Positions 27,055-37,315 of a stretch of 64,000 nt of DNA are shown piece after piece. The notes beneath the pieces are model-generated. The model had not been told where the DNA came from, searched no databases, and saw only the letters and a program-made list of their open reading frames with translations. Numbering within the stretch: position 1 is the first letter of the stretch; each line of letters starts with the position of its first letter. The stretch comes from Cutibacterium porci (lineage in GTDB: Bacteria > Actinomycetota > Actinomycetes > Propionibacteriales > Propionibacteriaceae), in the NCBI RefSeq assembly GCF_009696315.1, contig NZ_VUMG01000002.1:248001-312000 (forward strand). Reading direction: 5' to 3'. The position numbers and the translations under genes were made by a program.

Positions 27055-28164
27055 TCAGCACTTGCCCTTGTGAGCCTGGCACCAAGCTTGGAATTTCTTG
27101 ACGTTTGCCTTGTGCTCGTCCAGCGTCTTCGCATACGCCGTCGTGCCCTTGTCGGGATCCGTAACAACCCAGTACAGATAGTCACTCTTGATAGGTGTCA
27201 CGGCCGCCTCCATGGATGCCGCTCCAGGATTGTCAATTGGGGTAGGCGGCAAGCCACTGTAGAGGTACGTGTTGTACGGCGAATCTTTAGCACGTTCCTC
27301 ATCAGTCGTCGTCAGCCTGCCCTCAGCATGGTTGGCATAAAGCACCGTGGCATCTGACTGCAACTTCATACCCTGCTGGAGGCGGTTGTAGATAATCCCA
27401 GCAACCATCTGCATGTCCTTCGGATGCTTCGCCTCCTTTTCCAAGATAGAGGCGACAATAAGAGCGTCATAAGGGCTGCGTTTAATTGTCTGAGCCTGGC
27501 CAATAAAATTCATTGTATTAACCTGCTTGGCAAACTGATTCGTTTGCATCTGCAAGATCTCTAGCGGCGTTGGGTTTGATCCCACCTCATACGTATCCGG
27601 AAAGAGAAAACCCTCCGGACGCCCTTTAGCCCAGACCGGCAAACCCAGCTTCGCGGTTTGCTTATAGGCATTCTTGAAACTGTCGACGGGCATCGTCGTG
27701 CCCTTGGCCATAATCCCGAACTGCTGCTCTGTGGTTAATCCCTCAGGAAGGGTAACGCGAGTGCGCTGAATATTATCCGGATTCCCAACGATAGACACAG
27801 CTTTGGCTGCGCTCATATGGGTCTTGAGTTTATACTGACCGGCCTGAATCGTGACGTCAGACTCCGACTCGCGAATGGCTTTGTTGTACGCCTTCGTCGA
27901 CTTAATGACATCGTTGTCGAGTAGTATCGAGCCGACTTCGCTTACTGACGCGCCGGAAGGTACCCGAACTAAGACGTCCTTCTCGCCATCTCCTAGGTAG
28001 TCGTCAGCAGACTTGTATGAGATATAGGCGTCGTAGGCTTTCGCGCCGACGAAGACACACCCGCCAACAAGAACCGCCAGGGAAAGAATAACGGCGACGG
28101 CGCTGCGAAACTTGTACCAGAACTCCGCTTTGGGGTCTTCGTGGTCGTTAAACGGTCCGCTCAC
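27055..28164 (-). CDS. mltG: Endolytic murein transglycosylase MltG (YceG-like)
   Basis: 369 residues. One transmembrane helix (about 18-42) follows a charged cytoplasmic head; the rest is extracytoplasmic. A LysM-like subdomain (VLVRVPSGASVSEVGSILLD) leads to the YceG catalytic domain with VASILEKEAKHPKDM, whose Glu is the catalytic residue, and DSPYNTYLYSGLPPTPIDNPG near the end. It cuts nascent peptidoglycan strands and so ends glycan elongation. GTG start overlaps the ruvX stop. The ruvX-mltG-aroE order is typical of actinobacteria. Confidence 0.93.
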   Translation of the reverse strand: MSGPFNDHEDPKAEFWYKFRSAVAVILSLAVLVGGCVFVGAKAYDAYISYKSADDYLGDGEKDVLVRVPSGASVSEVGSILLDNDVIKSTKAYNKAIRESESDVTIQAGQYKLKTHMSAAKAVSIVGNPDNIQRTRVTLPEGLTTEQQFGIMAKGTTMPVDSFKNAYKQTAKLGLPVWAKGRPEGFLFPDTYEVGSNPTPLEILQMQTNQFAKQVNTMNFIGQAQTIKRSPYDALIVASILEKEAKHPKDMQMVAGIIYNRLQQGMKLQSDATVLYANHAEGRLTTTDEERAKDSPYNTYLYSGLPPTPIDNPGAASMEAAVTPIKSDYLYWVVTDPDKGTTAYAKTLDEHKANVKKFQAWCQAHKGKC

Positions 28165-28643
28165 GAATCCGCCCCTCCTGTCATCGTCTCTGATCGTGCC
28201 GCCCGGACTTGTTCCAACACGTGCTCAAGTATGGCCACAGCAGCGGCCTGATCAATCACACCACGCTGTTGACGCGCATTCCGCCCGGCCTGGTGAAGTG
28301 CTCGGGCCGCAGTACGCGTCGTCATTCTTTCATCTACCCAGCGTAGCGGGATAGGGCTAATGGCCTGAGCTAACTCGCGTCCGGCGTCGCGGACATCGTG
28401 GGCAGCCACTTGCTCGGTGCCGTCGAGGGCTACTGGAAGGCCCATAATGACCTCCACTGGTTCATACTCGGCAACAATCTCCGCCAAGCGCCGTATCGGA
28501 GAGTCAGCGGTCCGCACCGTCTCAACAGGGAAAGCCAAAATCGCGTCGCGGTCGCTTGCGGCCACACCAATACGCGCTTTTCCCCAATCGACAGCAAGTC
28601 TCACACCACGTAGCGACGTGTCAGGATGCTCGGTGGGGTTCAC
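28161..28643 (-). CDS. ruvX: Putative pre-16S rRNA nuclease / Holliday junction resolvase-like YqgF
   Basis: 160 residues, usual length. The RNase H-like fold has DWGKARIGVAASD near the N-terminus with the first acidic catalytic residue, the VIMGLPVALDGTEQ loop and WVDERMTTRTAARAL. In E. coli YqgF trims 16S rRNA 5' ends. GTG start overlapping the alaS stop (GTGA), and it overlaps mltG at its end. Confidence 0.93.
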   Translation of the reverse strand: MNPTEHPDTSLRGVRLAVDWGKARIGVAASDRDAILAFPVETVRTADSPIRRLAEIVAEYEPVEVIMGLPVALDGTEQVAAHDVRDAGRELAQAISPIPLRWVDERMTTRTAARALHQAGRNARQQRGVIDQAAAVAILEHVLEQVRAARSETMTGGADS

Positions 28644-31318
28644 AGCGCAGTCAACTCGGTATTGATGGCACGCAAGGCAGCGTCGATACCGGATCGGTCG
28701 TTGCCAGCCCCCTGAGCCATGTCGTCTTTGCCACCGCCACGCCCACCAATCGGCACAATGCCAGCTTTGATGAGAACACCGGCTTTAGCACCAGCAGCGC
28801 GTGCAGACTCAGTAGTGGCGACAATCATGGCCGGCTTGTCGTCAGTACCCCCAAAAAGGACGATGACGGCAGGGCGATCCTTAACACGGGCCCGAACCTC
28901 GGAAGCGAGGGTGCGCAAATCGGCGCCCACGACGCCCGGCACCGTTGCAGCAACGAGATCACATGGCCCGGCCGCAGTAGCTCCGGCAACGATGCCGTCC
29001 ACCTTGCCGAGGAGCTCGCGGGTTCGTGCGGCTGCAAGTTTACGTTCGGCATCCTTGAGATCTGCGGCCAGCTTAGAGACTCGGTCAGCAAGCTGATCCG
29101 GTTGTACCTTGAGGATTCCAGTCAGCTCGTTGACGAGCGCCCGCTCAGCCGCCATGTGACGGAAAGCGTCAGTAGACACCAGGGCCTCGACGCGACGGGT
29201 GCCAGAACCGACCGATTGCTCACCCAACAAACTGAGCATCCCGATACGGCCAGTAGAGGCGACGTGGGTACCACCGCACAACTCGCGTGACCACGGCCCC
29301 GCCAATTCAACAACACGCACGATTGGCGGGTACTTCTCGCCGAACATGGCCATGGCCCCCATGGCTTTGGCATCCTCCAGCGGCATCTGGGTGTCGGTGA
29401 CCTCGAAGTCGTCATGAATAGCAACATTGCAACGCTCTTCGATCTCGTCTTTCAGAGAACCGGAAAGCCCTTGTGTCGCGGAGAAGTCGAAGCGAAGGTA
29501 GCCAGGCTTATTGTAGGAACCAGCCTGCGTAGCTGACGGTCCCACGAGTTCACGCAAAGCAGCATGGAGGATATGAGTAGCGGTATGGGCCTGACAGGCT
29601 CCGAACCGAGTAGCAGGGTCAACCACAGCCGTCACGGAATCTCCAACGGCGAGATCGCCATCAACCTGTACCTTATGGACGATCAACCCAGGTACCGGAC
29701 GCTGTACGTCAAGAACCTCAAGGTCAAAGCCGTTGGCACGGATGATGCCGGAGTCAGAATCCTGGCCACCCATCTCGGCGTAGAACGGAGTCTCGGCCAA
29801 CACGACCTCAACGACAGATCCGGATTCAGCAGCTACGACGGACGTGCCGTTGGAGATGATGCCAGTCACCGTAGTATCGACTGTCAGATCGGTATAGCCA
29901 AGGAATGGCGTTTCACCGAGAGCGCGAACCTGAGCGTAGGCCTCAGGATCTGTGAGTAGGCCCTTCTTGGCCTTGGAATCAGCCTTAGCGCGAGCACGTT
30001 GCTCAGCCATGAGGGCGGTGAACTTATCGCGATCGACCTCCAACCCTTGCTCGGCCGCCATCTCGAGAGTGAGGTCAATCGGGAACCCGTAGGTGTCGTG
30101 GAGCTGGAAAGCTTTCTCCCCCGAGAGGATCGTTGACCCGGACGCCTTCGTATCGACCACCGCGGCATCGAGCATGGCGGTGCCAGCGCTCAACGTCCGC
30201 CGGAAGGTGTCTTCCTCCGCGGTGGCGGCGCTGATGACGCGGTCCCACTGGGTGACAACGTCGGGGAACGATTCAGCCATGAGGTCACGGGAAACGGGAA
30301 GTAACTCGGGCAGTACCGGATCCGAGACGCCAAGTAGACGCATAGCTCGGACAACGCGACGCAGCAGACGGCGCAATACATACCCGCGAGCCTCATTGCC
30401 GGGGGTAACTCCGTCAGTCATGAGCATGAGACCGGAACGGACATGGTCGGCGACCACACGCAGCCGGACGTCGTCGTCGTGGTTAGCACCATAACGCTTA
30501 CCCGACATTTCAGACGCTTTCGCAATGACAGGAAAAACTTGGTCGGTCTCGTACATATTGTCGACGCCCTGCAGCAGGTAGGCGATACGCTCGAGACCCG
30601 CTCCGGTGTCGATGTTCAGGCTACGCAACGGGCCCGCAATGTCGAAATCATCTTTAGCCCGTACTGCCGAGAGATCTTCAGTCTCGAAAACGAGGTTCCA
30701 GATCTCGAGATAACGGTCTTCATCTGCCTCCGGGCCACCATCAGGGCCATAAGCCGGGCCGCGATCAATGTAGATCTCTGAGCATGGGCCTCCGGGGCCG
30801 GGAATCCCCATATGCCAATAGTTGTCTTTCAGGGAACGGCCCTGAATATGCTCATCAGGGACTCCAGCTGCACGCCACGCTTCGCGCGCTTCAATGTCAC
30901 CTTCGGGGTAGTCGGCGTGGAACCCTGGCCCGAGAACAGTCACCCAGATGTTGGCAGGATCGAACCCCAAACCTCCTTGATCTGTCGGCTTTGTAACAAG
31001 CTCCCATGCGTACTGAATAGCTTCGCTCTTGAAATAATCACCGAAAGAGAAATTACCGAGCATTTGGAAAAATGTGCCGTGACGCGTGGTCTTGCCAACC
31101 TCGTCGATATCGAGGGTACGCACGCACTTCTGGATGCTAGTGGCCCGTTTCCATGGCGACGGCTCCGTACCCATTAAATAGGGCTTAAACGGTACCATGC
31201 CGGCGTTCACAAACAGCAAAGTCGGATCGTTGTAGAGCAGCGAGGCGCTCGGTACTACGGTATGGCCCTTACCTTCAAAGAAATCGACGAAGCGCTGTCC
31301 AATCTCCGCTGTTTTCAT
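28640..31318 (-). CDS. alaS: Alanyl-tRNA synthetase
   Basis: 892 residues. The class II catalytic domain (FVDFFEGKGHTVVPSASL, RHGTFFQMLGNFSFGDYFK), tRNA-binding region, editing domain with the zinc/editing motif HTATHILHAAL and CGGTHVASTGRIG, and the C-Ala domain with GGRGGGKDDMAQGAG are all present. ATG at 31318 with AAGGG upstream. The protein is complete and unremarkable. A 148-base gap separates it from the DUF948 gene. Confidence 0.97.
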   Translation of the reverse strand: MKTAEIGQRFVDFFEGKGHTVVPSASLLYNDPTLLFVNAGMVPFKPYLMGTEPSPWKRATSIQKCVRTLDIDEVGKTTRHGTFFQMLGNFSFGDYFKSEAIQYAWELVTKPTDQGGLGFDPANIWVTVLGPGFHADYPEGDIEAREAWRAAGVPDEHIQGRSLKDNYWHMGIPGPGGPCSEIYIDRGPAYGPDGGPEADEDRYLEIWNLVFETEDLSAVRAKDDFDIAGPLRSLNIDTGAGLERIAYLLQGVDNMYETDQVFPVIAKASEMSGKRYGANHDDDVRLRVVADHVRSGLMLMTDGVTPGNEARGYVLRRLLRRVVRAMRLLGVSDPVLPELLPVSRDLMAESFPDVVTQWDRVISAATAEEDTFRRTLSAGTAMLDAAVVDTKASGSTILSGEKAFQLHDTYGFPIDLTLEMAAEQGLEVDRDKFTALMAEQRARAKADSKAKKGLLTDPEAYAQVRALGETPFLGYTDLTVDTTVTGIISNGTSVVAAESGSVVEVVLAETPFYAEMGGQDSDSGIIRANGFDLEVLDVQRPVPGLIVHKVQVDGDLAVGDSVTAVVDPATRFGACQAHTATHILHAALRELVGPSATQAGSYNKPGYLRFDFSATQGLSGSLKDEIEERCNVAIHDDFEVTDTQMPLEDAKAMGAMAMFGEKYPPIVRVVELAGPWSRELCGGTHVASTGRIGMLSLLGEQSVGSGTRRVEALVSTDAFRHMAAERALVNELTGILKVQPDQLADRVSKLAADLKDAERKLAAARTRELLGKVDGIVAGATAAGPCDLVAATVPGVVGADLRTLASEVRARVKDRPAVIVLFGGTDDKPAMIVATTESARAAGAKAGVLIKAGIVPIGGRGGGKDDMAQGAGNDRSGIDAALRAINTELTAL

Positions 31319-31364
31319 GCCTAGCCCTTCTCAACGTGGTCGCTCTTTGTGGCTTGTAGGAGCC

Positions 31365-31379
31365 GTCCCGTGTCGGGAC
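31365..31379 (-). terminator. Short GC hairpin between the DUF948 gene and alaS
   Basis: GTCCCG (31365-31370) pairs with CGGGAC (31374-31379) across 3 bases, 47 bases upstream of the alaS start and 88 bases past the DUF948 stop. It could weakly terminate the upstream genes. The surrounding 148-base gap shows no T-box or other riboswitch pattern. Confidence 0.35.
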
Positions 31380-31466
31380 ACCGCGCCTTAACCCTACCCG
31401 TACACGCAGCAGGCCACACCTCACCGCGCCACAGAATTATAGGGAGCTCCTTGCTCTTATCCCAGA

Positions 31467-31925
31467 TCAGTTCTGATCAGGGCCATCTTCGGCCGCCGTA
31501 ACATTGGGGCCTACCTGGTGGTGATGTGCATTCTCAACGTGAGACTGCCGCGCTCGCCGCCTCGGACGACGAATCGTCCGGCGCACCCCCTCGCCGAAGG
31601 CCGCAGCCTTGACCATCGGCGTTCCGACCGTCTGCGTAAACGTCTGAGCCAATTCGGCGGCCTGGCCCGTAACGACGGTGCCATGTTCAGAAATTGTGTG
31701 AATATCCTCAATCACCTGATCGAGTTTAGAAATCTCGCCATTAGTGATAACAACGGTACCCTTGAGTTCCTCGAGTATCGGGACAGTGGACTCGTCGACG
31801 TCACGGACTGTTTTGCGCACCTCGTCAAGGACGCCACCAAGCTTGAGCAAGGGAATCGCGCACAGCGCGACAAGTACCACCGCCGCGAGCGCCGCGATGA
31901 GTCCGGCTATTTGGCCCAAGGTCAT
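31467..31925 (-). CDS. DUF948 membrane-anchored protein
   Basis: 152 residues. An N-terminal transmembrane helix (about 5-28) is followed by a predicted coiled coil ([22 protein letters not shown]... to about 105) and a basic tail ([15 protein letters not shown]). This is the DUF948 layout (YtxG-like), of unknown function and probably cell-envelope associated. ATG overlaps the rarA stop (ATGA). The rarA-DUF948-alaS order recurs in actinobacteria, as known from mycobacterial genomes. Confidence 0.85.
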   Translation of the reverse strand: MTLGQIAGLIAALAAVVLVALCAIPLLKLGGVLDEVRKTVRDVDESTVPILEELKGTVVITNGEISKLDQVIEDIHTISEHGTVVTGQAAELAQTFTQTVGTPMVKAAAFGEGVRRTIRRPRRRARQSHVENAHHHQVGPNVTAAEDGPDQN

Positions 31926-33307
31926 GACTTCTTCTCCTCAGAATCTCGCCCCAGCAGCACCCGTATCTGGCTTAGACGTTGCGCAATGGCAGCCTCGTTG
32001 CCGTGATCGGTGGGTTCGTAGTATCGGACCGAGGCGATGTCGTCTGGCAGGTACTGCTGTTCGGCCACTGCGTGTGGGAAATTGTGTGCGTAACGATATC
32101 CGACCCCGTGCCCGAGGTCGTGCGCCGATGCGTAGTGGGCGTCGCGCAAGTGAGCGGGAACAACACCGCCCTTCCCAGCGCGCACGTCAGCCAACGCCCC
32201 ATCAATCGCGGTAATGACGGCGTTAGATTTCGGCGCTGTTGCTGCAGCAATAGTGGCTTGGGCTAGGTTGAGGCGAGCTTCTGGCATCCCTATCAATTGG
32301 ACAGCCTGGGCTGCCGCGACACACGTCTGCAACACGCTCGGGGCTGCCATGCCAATATCTTCGCTGGCAAGGATCACCAGACGCCGGGCAATAAAACGGG
32401 GGTCCTCCCCCGCCTCAATCATTCGGGCAAGGTAGTGCAGTGCGGCGTCGACGTCTGAGCCGCGCACCGATTTTATGAAGGCGCTAATGACGTCATAGTG
32501 TTGATCGCCGTCGCGATCGTAGCGCACTGCTGCCCGATCAACTGCGGTAGAGACGATCTGGCTCGTGATGGTGTCAGCACCGGCAGCACTAGCACCCGCT
32601 GCGGCCTCTTCGAGATAGGTGAGAGCACGTCGCGCGTCTCCACCAGCTAAGTGCAACAGGTCAGCGCGAGCATCGTCGTCCAAGACATAGAATCCGTCGG
32701 ACTCAGTCCGCAGACCGCGCGGATCGCTCAAGGCTCGATCAACTAACGACGAAATATCAGCATCTGTGAGTGGCTTGAGAGTCAACAACAATGACCGCGA
32801 CAGCAGTGGTGAAATGACCGAAAAGGACGGGTTTTCAGTAGTTGCGGCAATGAGGGTCACGGTACGGTTCTCTACGGCTGGTAAGAGGACGTCCTGTTGG
32901 GCCTTAGAAAAGCGGTGCACCTCATCGACGAACAGCACAGTCGGTTTACCCAAAGCGAGCTGACGCCGAGCGGTATCGAGTTCCCGACGAACGTCTTTAA
33001 CCCCTGCCGTCACGGCTGAGATTTCCACAAAACGCCGATTTGTGGCGTGGGAGACCACTGAGGCGATCGTCGTCTTACCGACTCCGGGAGGGCCCCATAG
33101 AAACACACTCATGGCCCCAGTCCCCTCTGCCAAGCGGCGCAGAGGTGAACCAGGAGTCAACAGATGCTGCTGGCCGACAATCTCATCAATGGTACGCGGA
33201 CGGAGTCGAACTGCCAGTGGTGCGTCGGGGTTGGGAGTGTCCAGGGACCCACCACTGGTCGCGTCAGACTGGGCTGACGTAACGTTGCCGAAGAGATCCT
33301 CACTCAC
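31922..33307 (-). CDS. rarA: Replication-associated recombination protein A (AAA+ ATPase)
   Basis: 461 residues. Walker [14 protein letters not shown] near 71-83, Walker [16 protein letters not shown], sensor 1 AATTENPSF and a C-terminal tetramerisation domain ([36 protein letters not shown]) fit RarA/MgsA, a clamp-loader relative acting at stalled forks. GTG start. The 107-base gap upstream holds the aspS terminator, so it probably starts a new transcript. Confidence 0.95.
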   Translation of the reverse strand: MSEDLFGNVTSAQSDATSGGSLDTPNPDAPLAVRLRPRTIDEIVGQQHLLTPGSPLRRLAEGTGAMSVFLWGPPGVGKTTIASVVSHATNRRFVEISAVTAGVKDVRRELDTARRQLALGKPTVLFVDEVHRFSKAQQDVLLPAVENRTVTLIAATTENPSFSVISPLLSRSLLLTLKPLTDADISSLVDRALSDPRGLRTESDGFYVLDDDARADLLHLAGGDARRALTYLEEAAAGASAAGADTITSQIVSTAVDRAAVRYDRDGDQHYDVISAFIKSVRGSDVDAALHYLARMIEAGEDPRFIARRLVILASEDIGMAAPSVLQTCVAAAQAVQLIGMPEARLNLAQATIAAATAPKSNAVITAIDGALADVRAGKGGVVPAHLRDAHYASAHDLGHGVGYRYAHNFPHAVAEQQYLPDDIASVRYYEPTDHGNEAAIAQRLSQIRVLLGRDSEEKKS

Positions 33308-33370
33308 CGTGGCACCATATCGCCGCGCCGCGACAGCGAGCCGCTGAGGCGTGTTCTACAAACCACGTCG

Positions 33371-33396
33371 GGGCGGCGACCCCCAGGCCGCCGCCC
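33371..33396 (-). terminator. Terminator-like hairpin after aspS
   Basis: GGGCGGCG (33371-33378) pairs with CGCCGCCC (33389-33396) across 10 bases, 18 bases past the aspS stop on the minus strand. The U-tract is poor. Confidence 0.55.
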
Positions 33397-33414
33397 GCTG
33401 CAACGACAACGTCG

Positions 33415-35229
33415 TCACTTCTTATGCTTGTCAAGCTCCTCATTCGAAGCGTGGGTGGGTTTCTTCGGCTTCGCATCGACGCCGGCCTCGCGCCGCTGGG
33501 CTGGGGTAATTGGCGCAGGGGCAGCCGTCAAGGGGTCATAGCCGTTACCAGTCTTCGGGAACGCAATAACGTCTCGGATGGTCTCGAAACCACCGAGCAG
33601 CATAACGAGACGATCCAGGCCGAAAGCAATGCCACCGTGCGGCGGAGCACCAAACTTGAAGGCGTCCAGAAGGAAGCCGAACTTCTCCTGGGCCTCCTCG
33701 GGACCAATCCCCATGACGTTGAAGACCCGCTCCTGCACATCGCGACGATGGATACGGATAGATCCGCCGCCCACTTCATTGCCGTTGACGACGAAGTCAT
33801 ATGCATAGGCCAAAGCTGATCCTGGATCAGTGTCGAAGGTGTCCATGCAATCGGGAGTCGGGCTGGTAAACGCATGGTGGACGGCAGTCCAGGCGCCGGC
33901 TCCCACAGCGACGTCACCGGAAGCCTCAGCCTCCTTGGTGGGCTTGAACAGCGGAGCATCGACGACCCAGCAGAAAGCCCAATCGGACGGATCAAACAGC
34001 TCGCACCGACGGCCGATCTCCAACCGCGCCGCTCCGAGTAACTCCTGGGACGACGTCTTCGAGCCAGCAGCAAAGAAAATAGCGTCGCCAGGCTTGGCGC
34101 CGACTTTCTCAGCGATACCAGCCTTTTCGTCCTCAGAAATGTTCTTGGCAACCGGACCGCCCGGCACTCCCTCGTCGGAAATCGTGATGTAAGCCAGGCC
34201 CTTGGCACCACGGGTGCGCGCCCACTCCTGCCAGGCGTCAAACTGGCGGCGCGGTAGAGAGGCGCCACCAGGCATTACGACAGCACCAACATATGGGGCC
34301 TGGAAAACCCGGAACGGGGTATTGGCGAAGAAATCGGTGACCTCAGTGATCTCGTTTCCGAAGCGTAAATCGGGTTTGTCGGACCCGTAGCGGTCCATGG
34401 CTTCATGCCAGGTAATGCGAGGCAATGGCGTCGGCATATCGACGCCGATGATCTTCCAGCAAGCCGCCATTATCTCTTCGGCTAGCGCAATAACATCGTC
34501 CTGGTCGACAAAGCTCATCTCGACGTCAAGCTGGGTGAATTCAGGTTGACGATCGGCACGGAAATCCTCGTCACGGTAACACCGAGCAATTTGGTAATAG
34601 CGCTCCATGCCGGAAACCATGAGTAACTGTTTAAACAATTGGGGGCTCTGCGGCAAGGCGTACCAGCAGCCCGGTGCCAGACGGGCTGGGACCAGGAAGT
34701 CGCGGGCACCTTCGGGGGTAGACCGAGTCAGGGTGGGAGTCTCAATGTCATAGAAATTGTGACGGTCCAACACGTCGCGAATGGCGTGGGTAACCTTCGA
34801 GCGAAGCACCAGGGCTTCATGCTGGCGCGGACGACGCAGGTCAAGGTAGCGGTACTTCAGCCGGGCGTCCTCGCCGACGCTGACGTGTTCGTCGATCTGG
34901 AAAGGTAGCGGCGCCGACGGATTGAGCACCTCGAGCTCACGAATGGCAACCTCAATCTCACCAGTGGGTAGATTCGGGTTCGCATTGCCTTCTGGACGGG
35001 CCTCGACGACGCCGGTCACCTTAATGCAGTACTCGTTACGCAAGTCGTGGGCACCGGAAAATTCCAGGATCTCGTCACGGATGACGACCTGAGCCAAACC
35101 GGAGGCATCACGAAGATCAATGAAGGCGACGCCACCGTGGTCGCGTCGGTGCCCGACCCATCCGGCGAGAGTCACCTCCTTACCGATATCGCTGGCTCGT
35201 AGGGTTCCCGCGTCATGGGTTCGCAGCAC
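33415..35229 (-). CDS. aspS: Aspartyl-tRNA synthetase (bacterial type)
   Basis: 604 residues. The N-terminal OB-fold anticodon-binding domain ([20 protein letters not shown]), class II core with [10 protein letters not shown], the large bacterial GAD insertion (about 300-410) and motif 3 [17 protein letters not shown] are present. The full-length bacterial form is often non-discriminating when Gln/Asn-tRNA synthetases are lacking, but that cannot be judged from this window. GTG start, standing alone between two hairpins. Confidence 0.96.
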   Translation of the reverse strand: MLRTHDAGTLRASDIGKEVTLAGWVGHRRDHGGVAFIDLRDASGLAQVVIRDEILEFSGAHDLRNEYCIKVTGVVEARPEGNANPNLPTGEIEVAIRELEVLNPSAPLPFQIDEHVSVGEDARLKYRYLDLRRPRQHEALVLRSKVTHAIRDVLDRHNFYDIETPTLTRSTPEGARDFLVPARLAPGCWYALPQSPQLFKQLLMVSGMERYYQIARCYRDEDFRADRQPEFTQLDVEMSFVDQDDVIALAEEIMAACWKIIGVDMPTPLPRITWHEAMDRYGSDKPDLRFGNEITEVTDFFANTPFRVFQAPYVGAVVMPGGASLPRRQFDAWQEWARTRGAKGLAYITISDEGVPGGPVAKNISEDEKAGIAEKVGAKPGDAIFFAAGSKTSSQELLGAARLEIGRRCELFDPSDWAFCWVVDAPLFKPTKEAEASGDVAVGAGAWTAVHHAFTSPTPDCMDTFDTDPGSALAYAYDFVVNGNEVGGGSIRIHRRDVQERVFNVMGIGPEEAQEKFGFLLDAFKFGAPPHGGIAFGLDRLVMLLGGFETIRDVIAFPKTGNGYDPLTAAPAPITPAQRREAGVDAKPKKPTHASNEELDKHKK

Positions 35230-35353
35230 GTCTCATCCTTCCATTGTCACAGGCCACGCATAGACGGTACGGGCCGGTTAACAGCATACCGATGAGTCAT
35301 GACAGTCGCCATCCGCGCGGTCGCAGATGAGCTCGCGCAATGCCCCGACAGGG

Positions 35354-35387
35354 GGATGCCGTAGCGATCGCCACCGCTACGGCATCC
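35354..35387 (-). terminator. Strong terminator-like hairpin
   Basis: GGATGCCGTAGCG (35354-35366) pairs perfectly with CGCTACGGCATCC (35375-35387) across 8 bases, 9 bases past the stop of the minus-strand glycosyltransferase gene. The remaining 125 bases up to aspS show no gene. Confidence 0.75.
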
Positions 35388-35396
35388 AGGTTCAGA

Positions 35397-36467
35397 TCAG
35401 GCTTGGATCTCGGGGAACCACTCCTCGATCTGCTTTCGCATCGCCTCATTTCCACCGGAACGCTGATTATGCTCGAGGATCCAGTCACGAATCGATCCCC
35501 CGGCGAGCTCGTTAATAGCGTTACGAGCGGTCTGCGGATCGTTGAGCACCTCTTTGAGCATCGAGACCGCCTCATCATTGGTGCGATAGAAGTAGGGATA
35601 GTCCTCAGGGACTGTTTTGCGTGCCCAGGTGGTATCCGGGAAGACGCCAATAGCGCCGGCGACAAGAGCCTCAAGGTATTCGAAACCGTAGGCCTCATTC
35701 TTCGCTGTGGCCAGGAAAGCTGTCATGCGAGCGAGGGACTCCCAATACTCCTCGCGCTGACCAAACAGAGGGCCAACGGACGCCCACTTCGGCGATGACA
35801 TCTTCATCGCCATGACGCTCGCGAGATCGCGCTGACTCAGACGCGCTTCCATCCTCACGTCCACATCTGCCGCGACACGAGTCATGATATCGAGGAACAC
35901 TTTTGGACGCTTGACATCCGTAAGGTGAATAGCCGGATAGAGAACCGTCGGAACCTCGGGATCAACGTGCTCACGAACGAGGTCATCACGAATACCAGGC
36001 TGAATCCAGGCAATGCGAGCTTGATGAGCGAGCGGGGAGATTGTCCACCGGCGCACCAGCTCGGTCACTTCGCCAGCAGTGCGCTCACCGGAGCACAGAG
36101 TGGGGAAGAGCGCGTAGGAAAGACCCATAGCCGCGAAGTTCACCTTGTGGTGATAGTGGGACGGAGGCAGCCACTGAAGATTGAGAATCTTGGGTTCGAC
36201 CCCCGCGCGGTGCATCGTCTGAAAAACGCCAACGGAATCGATGACGTCAAGGTTAATGACGAGAGTGTCCAGTGGCTCGAGGCTGGTTAGCTTCTTCGCC
36301 TCGAATCCATCGCACTGACGATCCTCATAGTTGACAACGACAGCACCTGGGTACATGGCCAGAAGCCGCTCTACCAAGGCAGTTCCGCCCCCTCGCCCAA
36401 CAAGCCGACCCTGGTCGTCGACGATGGGGCTGTCATCGAGAAAACCCATCTTGATTGCGATCGTCAT
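35397..36467 (-). CDS. GT-B glycosyltransferase family protein, acceptor unknown
   Basis: 356 residues. The C-terminal half has the family-4-like motif NEAYGFEYLEALVAGAIGVF (near 255-275) with the two Glu of the E-x7-E nucleotide-sugar site, then PYFYRTNDEAVSMLKEVL, typical of GT-B proteins. The N-terminal half is less typical, lacks an obvious GGxxR-type loop and has no signal peptide, so the enzyme is cytosolic. GGGAG lies 7 bases before the ATG. The donor and acceptor cannot be predicted, and it is not inside a polysaccharide cluster. The upstream 119 bases before the TetR gene hold no clear signal. Confidence 0.7.
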   Translation of the reverse strand: MTIAIKMGFLDDSPIVDDQGRLVGRGGGTALVERLLAMYPGAVVVNYEDRQCDGFEAKKLTSLEPLDTLVINLDVIDSVGVFQTMHRAGVEPKILNLQWLPPSHYHHKVNFAAMGLSYALFPTLCSGERTAGEVTELVRRWTISPLAHQARIAWIQPGIRDDLVREHVDPEVPTVLYPAIHLTDVKRPKVFLDIMTRVAADVDVRMEARLSQRDLASVMAMKMSSPKWASVGPLFGQREEYWESLARMTAFLATAKNEAYGFEYLEALVAGAIGVFPDTTWARKTVPEDYPYFYRTNDEAVSMLKEVLNDPQTARNAINELAGGSIRDWILEHNQRSGGNEAMRKQIEEWFPEIQA

Positions 36468-36586
36468 TGGTCATCTCCCGTTATCCGTGGGCGTCAGGCG
36501 CCGCCATGCGCCAAGGTTGTGACTGTGACTCTATCGCGAGGCGTATCAGCTCGGTAGGTGAACCGACCTGTCCCATGACAAAAACG

Positions 36587-37231
36587 TTAGCTGCTGACGA
36601 GAGGTCCGGTCAGGGTGCGCTGCAAAGCCGGCCCTTCTCGGGCGATAAGTTCCGCCGCCGACAGATCCGCTAGTGACTGCAGACCCACGACGTAACGAGC
36701 CGTGAATATTCCCAGCAATTGCGAAAGCCCGAGAGAGGCCCGTATCCCTGCTTCATCTGCTCCGAAACTGGGAACGAGCAGCTCGACGACGGGGGCCAGA
36801 ATCTGCTCGGTATAGAACCGACGCAGCGTATCGAAGGCATCAGGCTGAGTGAGTAGAGCCTGCACCACCCCCTGCATTTGTGGATCTGGTCCTCCCAAGC
36901 CAAGGTGACCATCCCAGGCATCAATGAACGCTTTCACTAAGGCATTCCCAAGATGGTCGGCATCTGTTCGAGAGCACACCTCAGCAATGATGCGGTGCGG
37001 ACCATTGGGTAAAGACATCGCTTCGTTATAGAGGGACTGCTTCGAGCCGAAATAGTAGCTCACCAGCGAGGTATCTACCCCGGCTTCGCGAGCTATCGCT
37101 CTCAGACTGACTGAATGGAAGTCACCGGCAAGAAAAAGCGACCGGGCCGCAGTCAAGATGGCTGCCCTCGCCGCCCCTGCCTCACCACGTGGACCGCGGC
37201 GAGATGACGGTGCACACGATGATTGAGACAT
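36587..37231 (-). CDS. TetR/AcrR family transcriptional regulator
   Basis: 214 residues from the ATG at 37231; a GTG at 37252 is an alternative but lacks a ribosome site. The helix-turn-helix lies at about 37-57 (VSLRAIAREAGVDTSLVSYYF) followed by GSKQSLYNEAM, a textbook TetR DNA-binding domain; the C-terminal domain (about 75-214) is a generic helical ligand-binding region. It is divergent from the giant activase gene across 84 bases, so it most likely controls that gene and itself. The ligand is unknown; an acyl-CoA would fit the neighbour, but that is inference. Confidence 0.88.
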   Translation of the reverse strand: MSQSSCAPSSRRGPRGEAGAARAAILTAARSLFLAGDFHSVSLRAIAREAGVDTSLVSYYFGSKQSLYNEAMSLPNGPHRIIAEVCSRTDADHLGNALVKAFIDAWDGHLGLGGPDPQMQGVVQALLTQPDAFDTLRRFYTEQILAPVVELLVPSFGADEAGIRASLGLSQLLGIFTARYVVGLQSLADLSAAELIAREGPALQRTLTGPLVSS

Positions 37232-37290
37232 GCCACGACCGTACTCCCCCACATCTCGACAGAAAAAGGGGCCCCACTTGCTGCAACATC

Positions 37291-37309
37291 ATTTCTACAG
37301 TGATGAAAT
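37291..37309. promoter_or_regulatory. Imperfect palindrome between tetR-type gene and the activase gene
   Basis: ATTTC at 37291-37295 and GAAAT at 37305-37309 form a 19-base palindrome-like element (ATTTCTAC-AGT-GATGAAAT, 6 of 8 positions paired) directly upstream of the activase ATG at 37316. Its size and place suit a TetR operator that would block transcription or leader access. Confidence 0.35.
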
Positions 37310-37315
37310 AGAGAC

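Noticed and set aside
28556-29290. Long plus-strand open frame of 244 codons
   Set aside because: It is antisense to ruvX/alaS, with no motif or ribosome site; it follows the codon bias of the real gene.
31319-31466. T-box or other riboswitch upstream of alaS
   Set aside because: Only a 6-base-pair hairpin is present; no T-box sequence or antiterminator structure.
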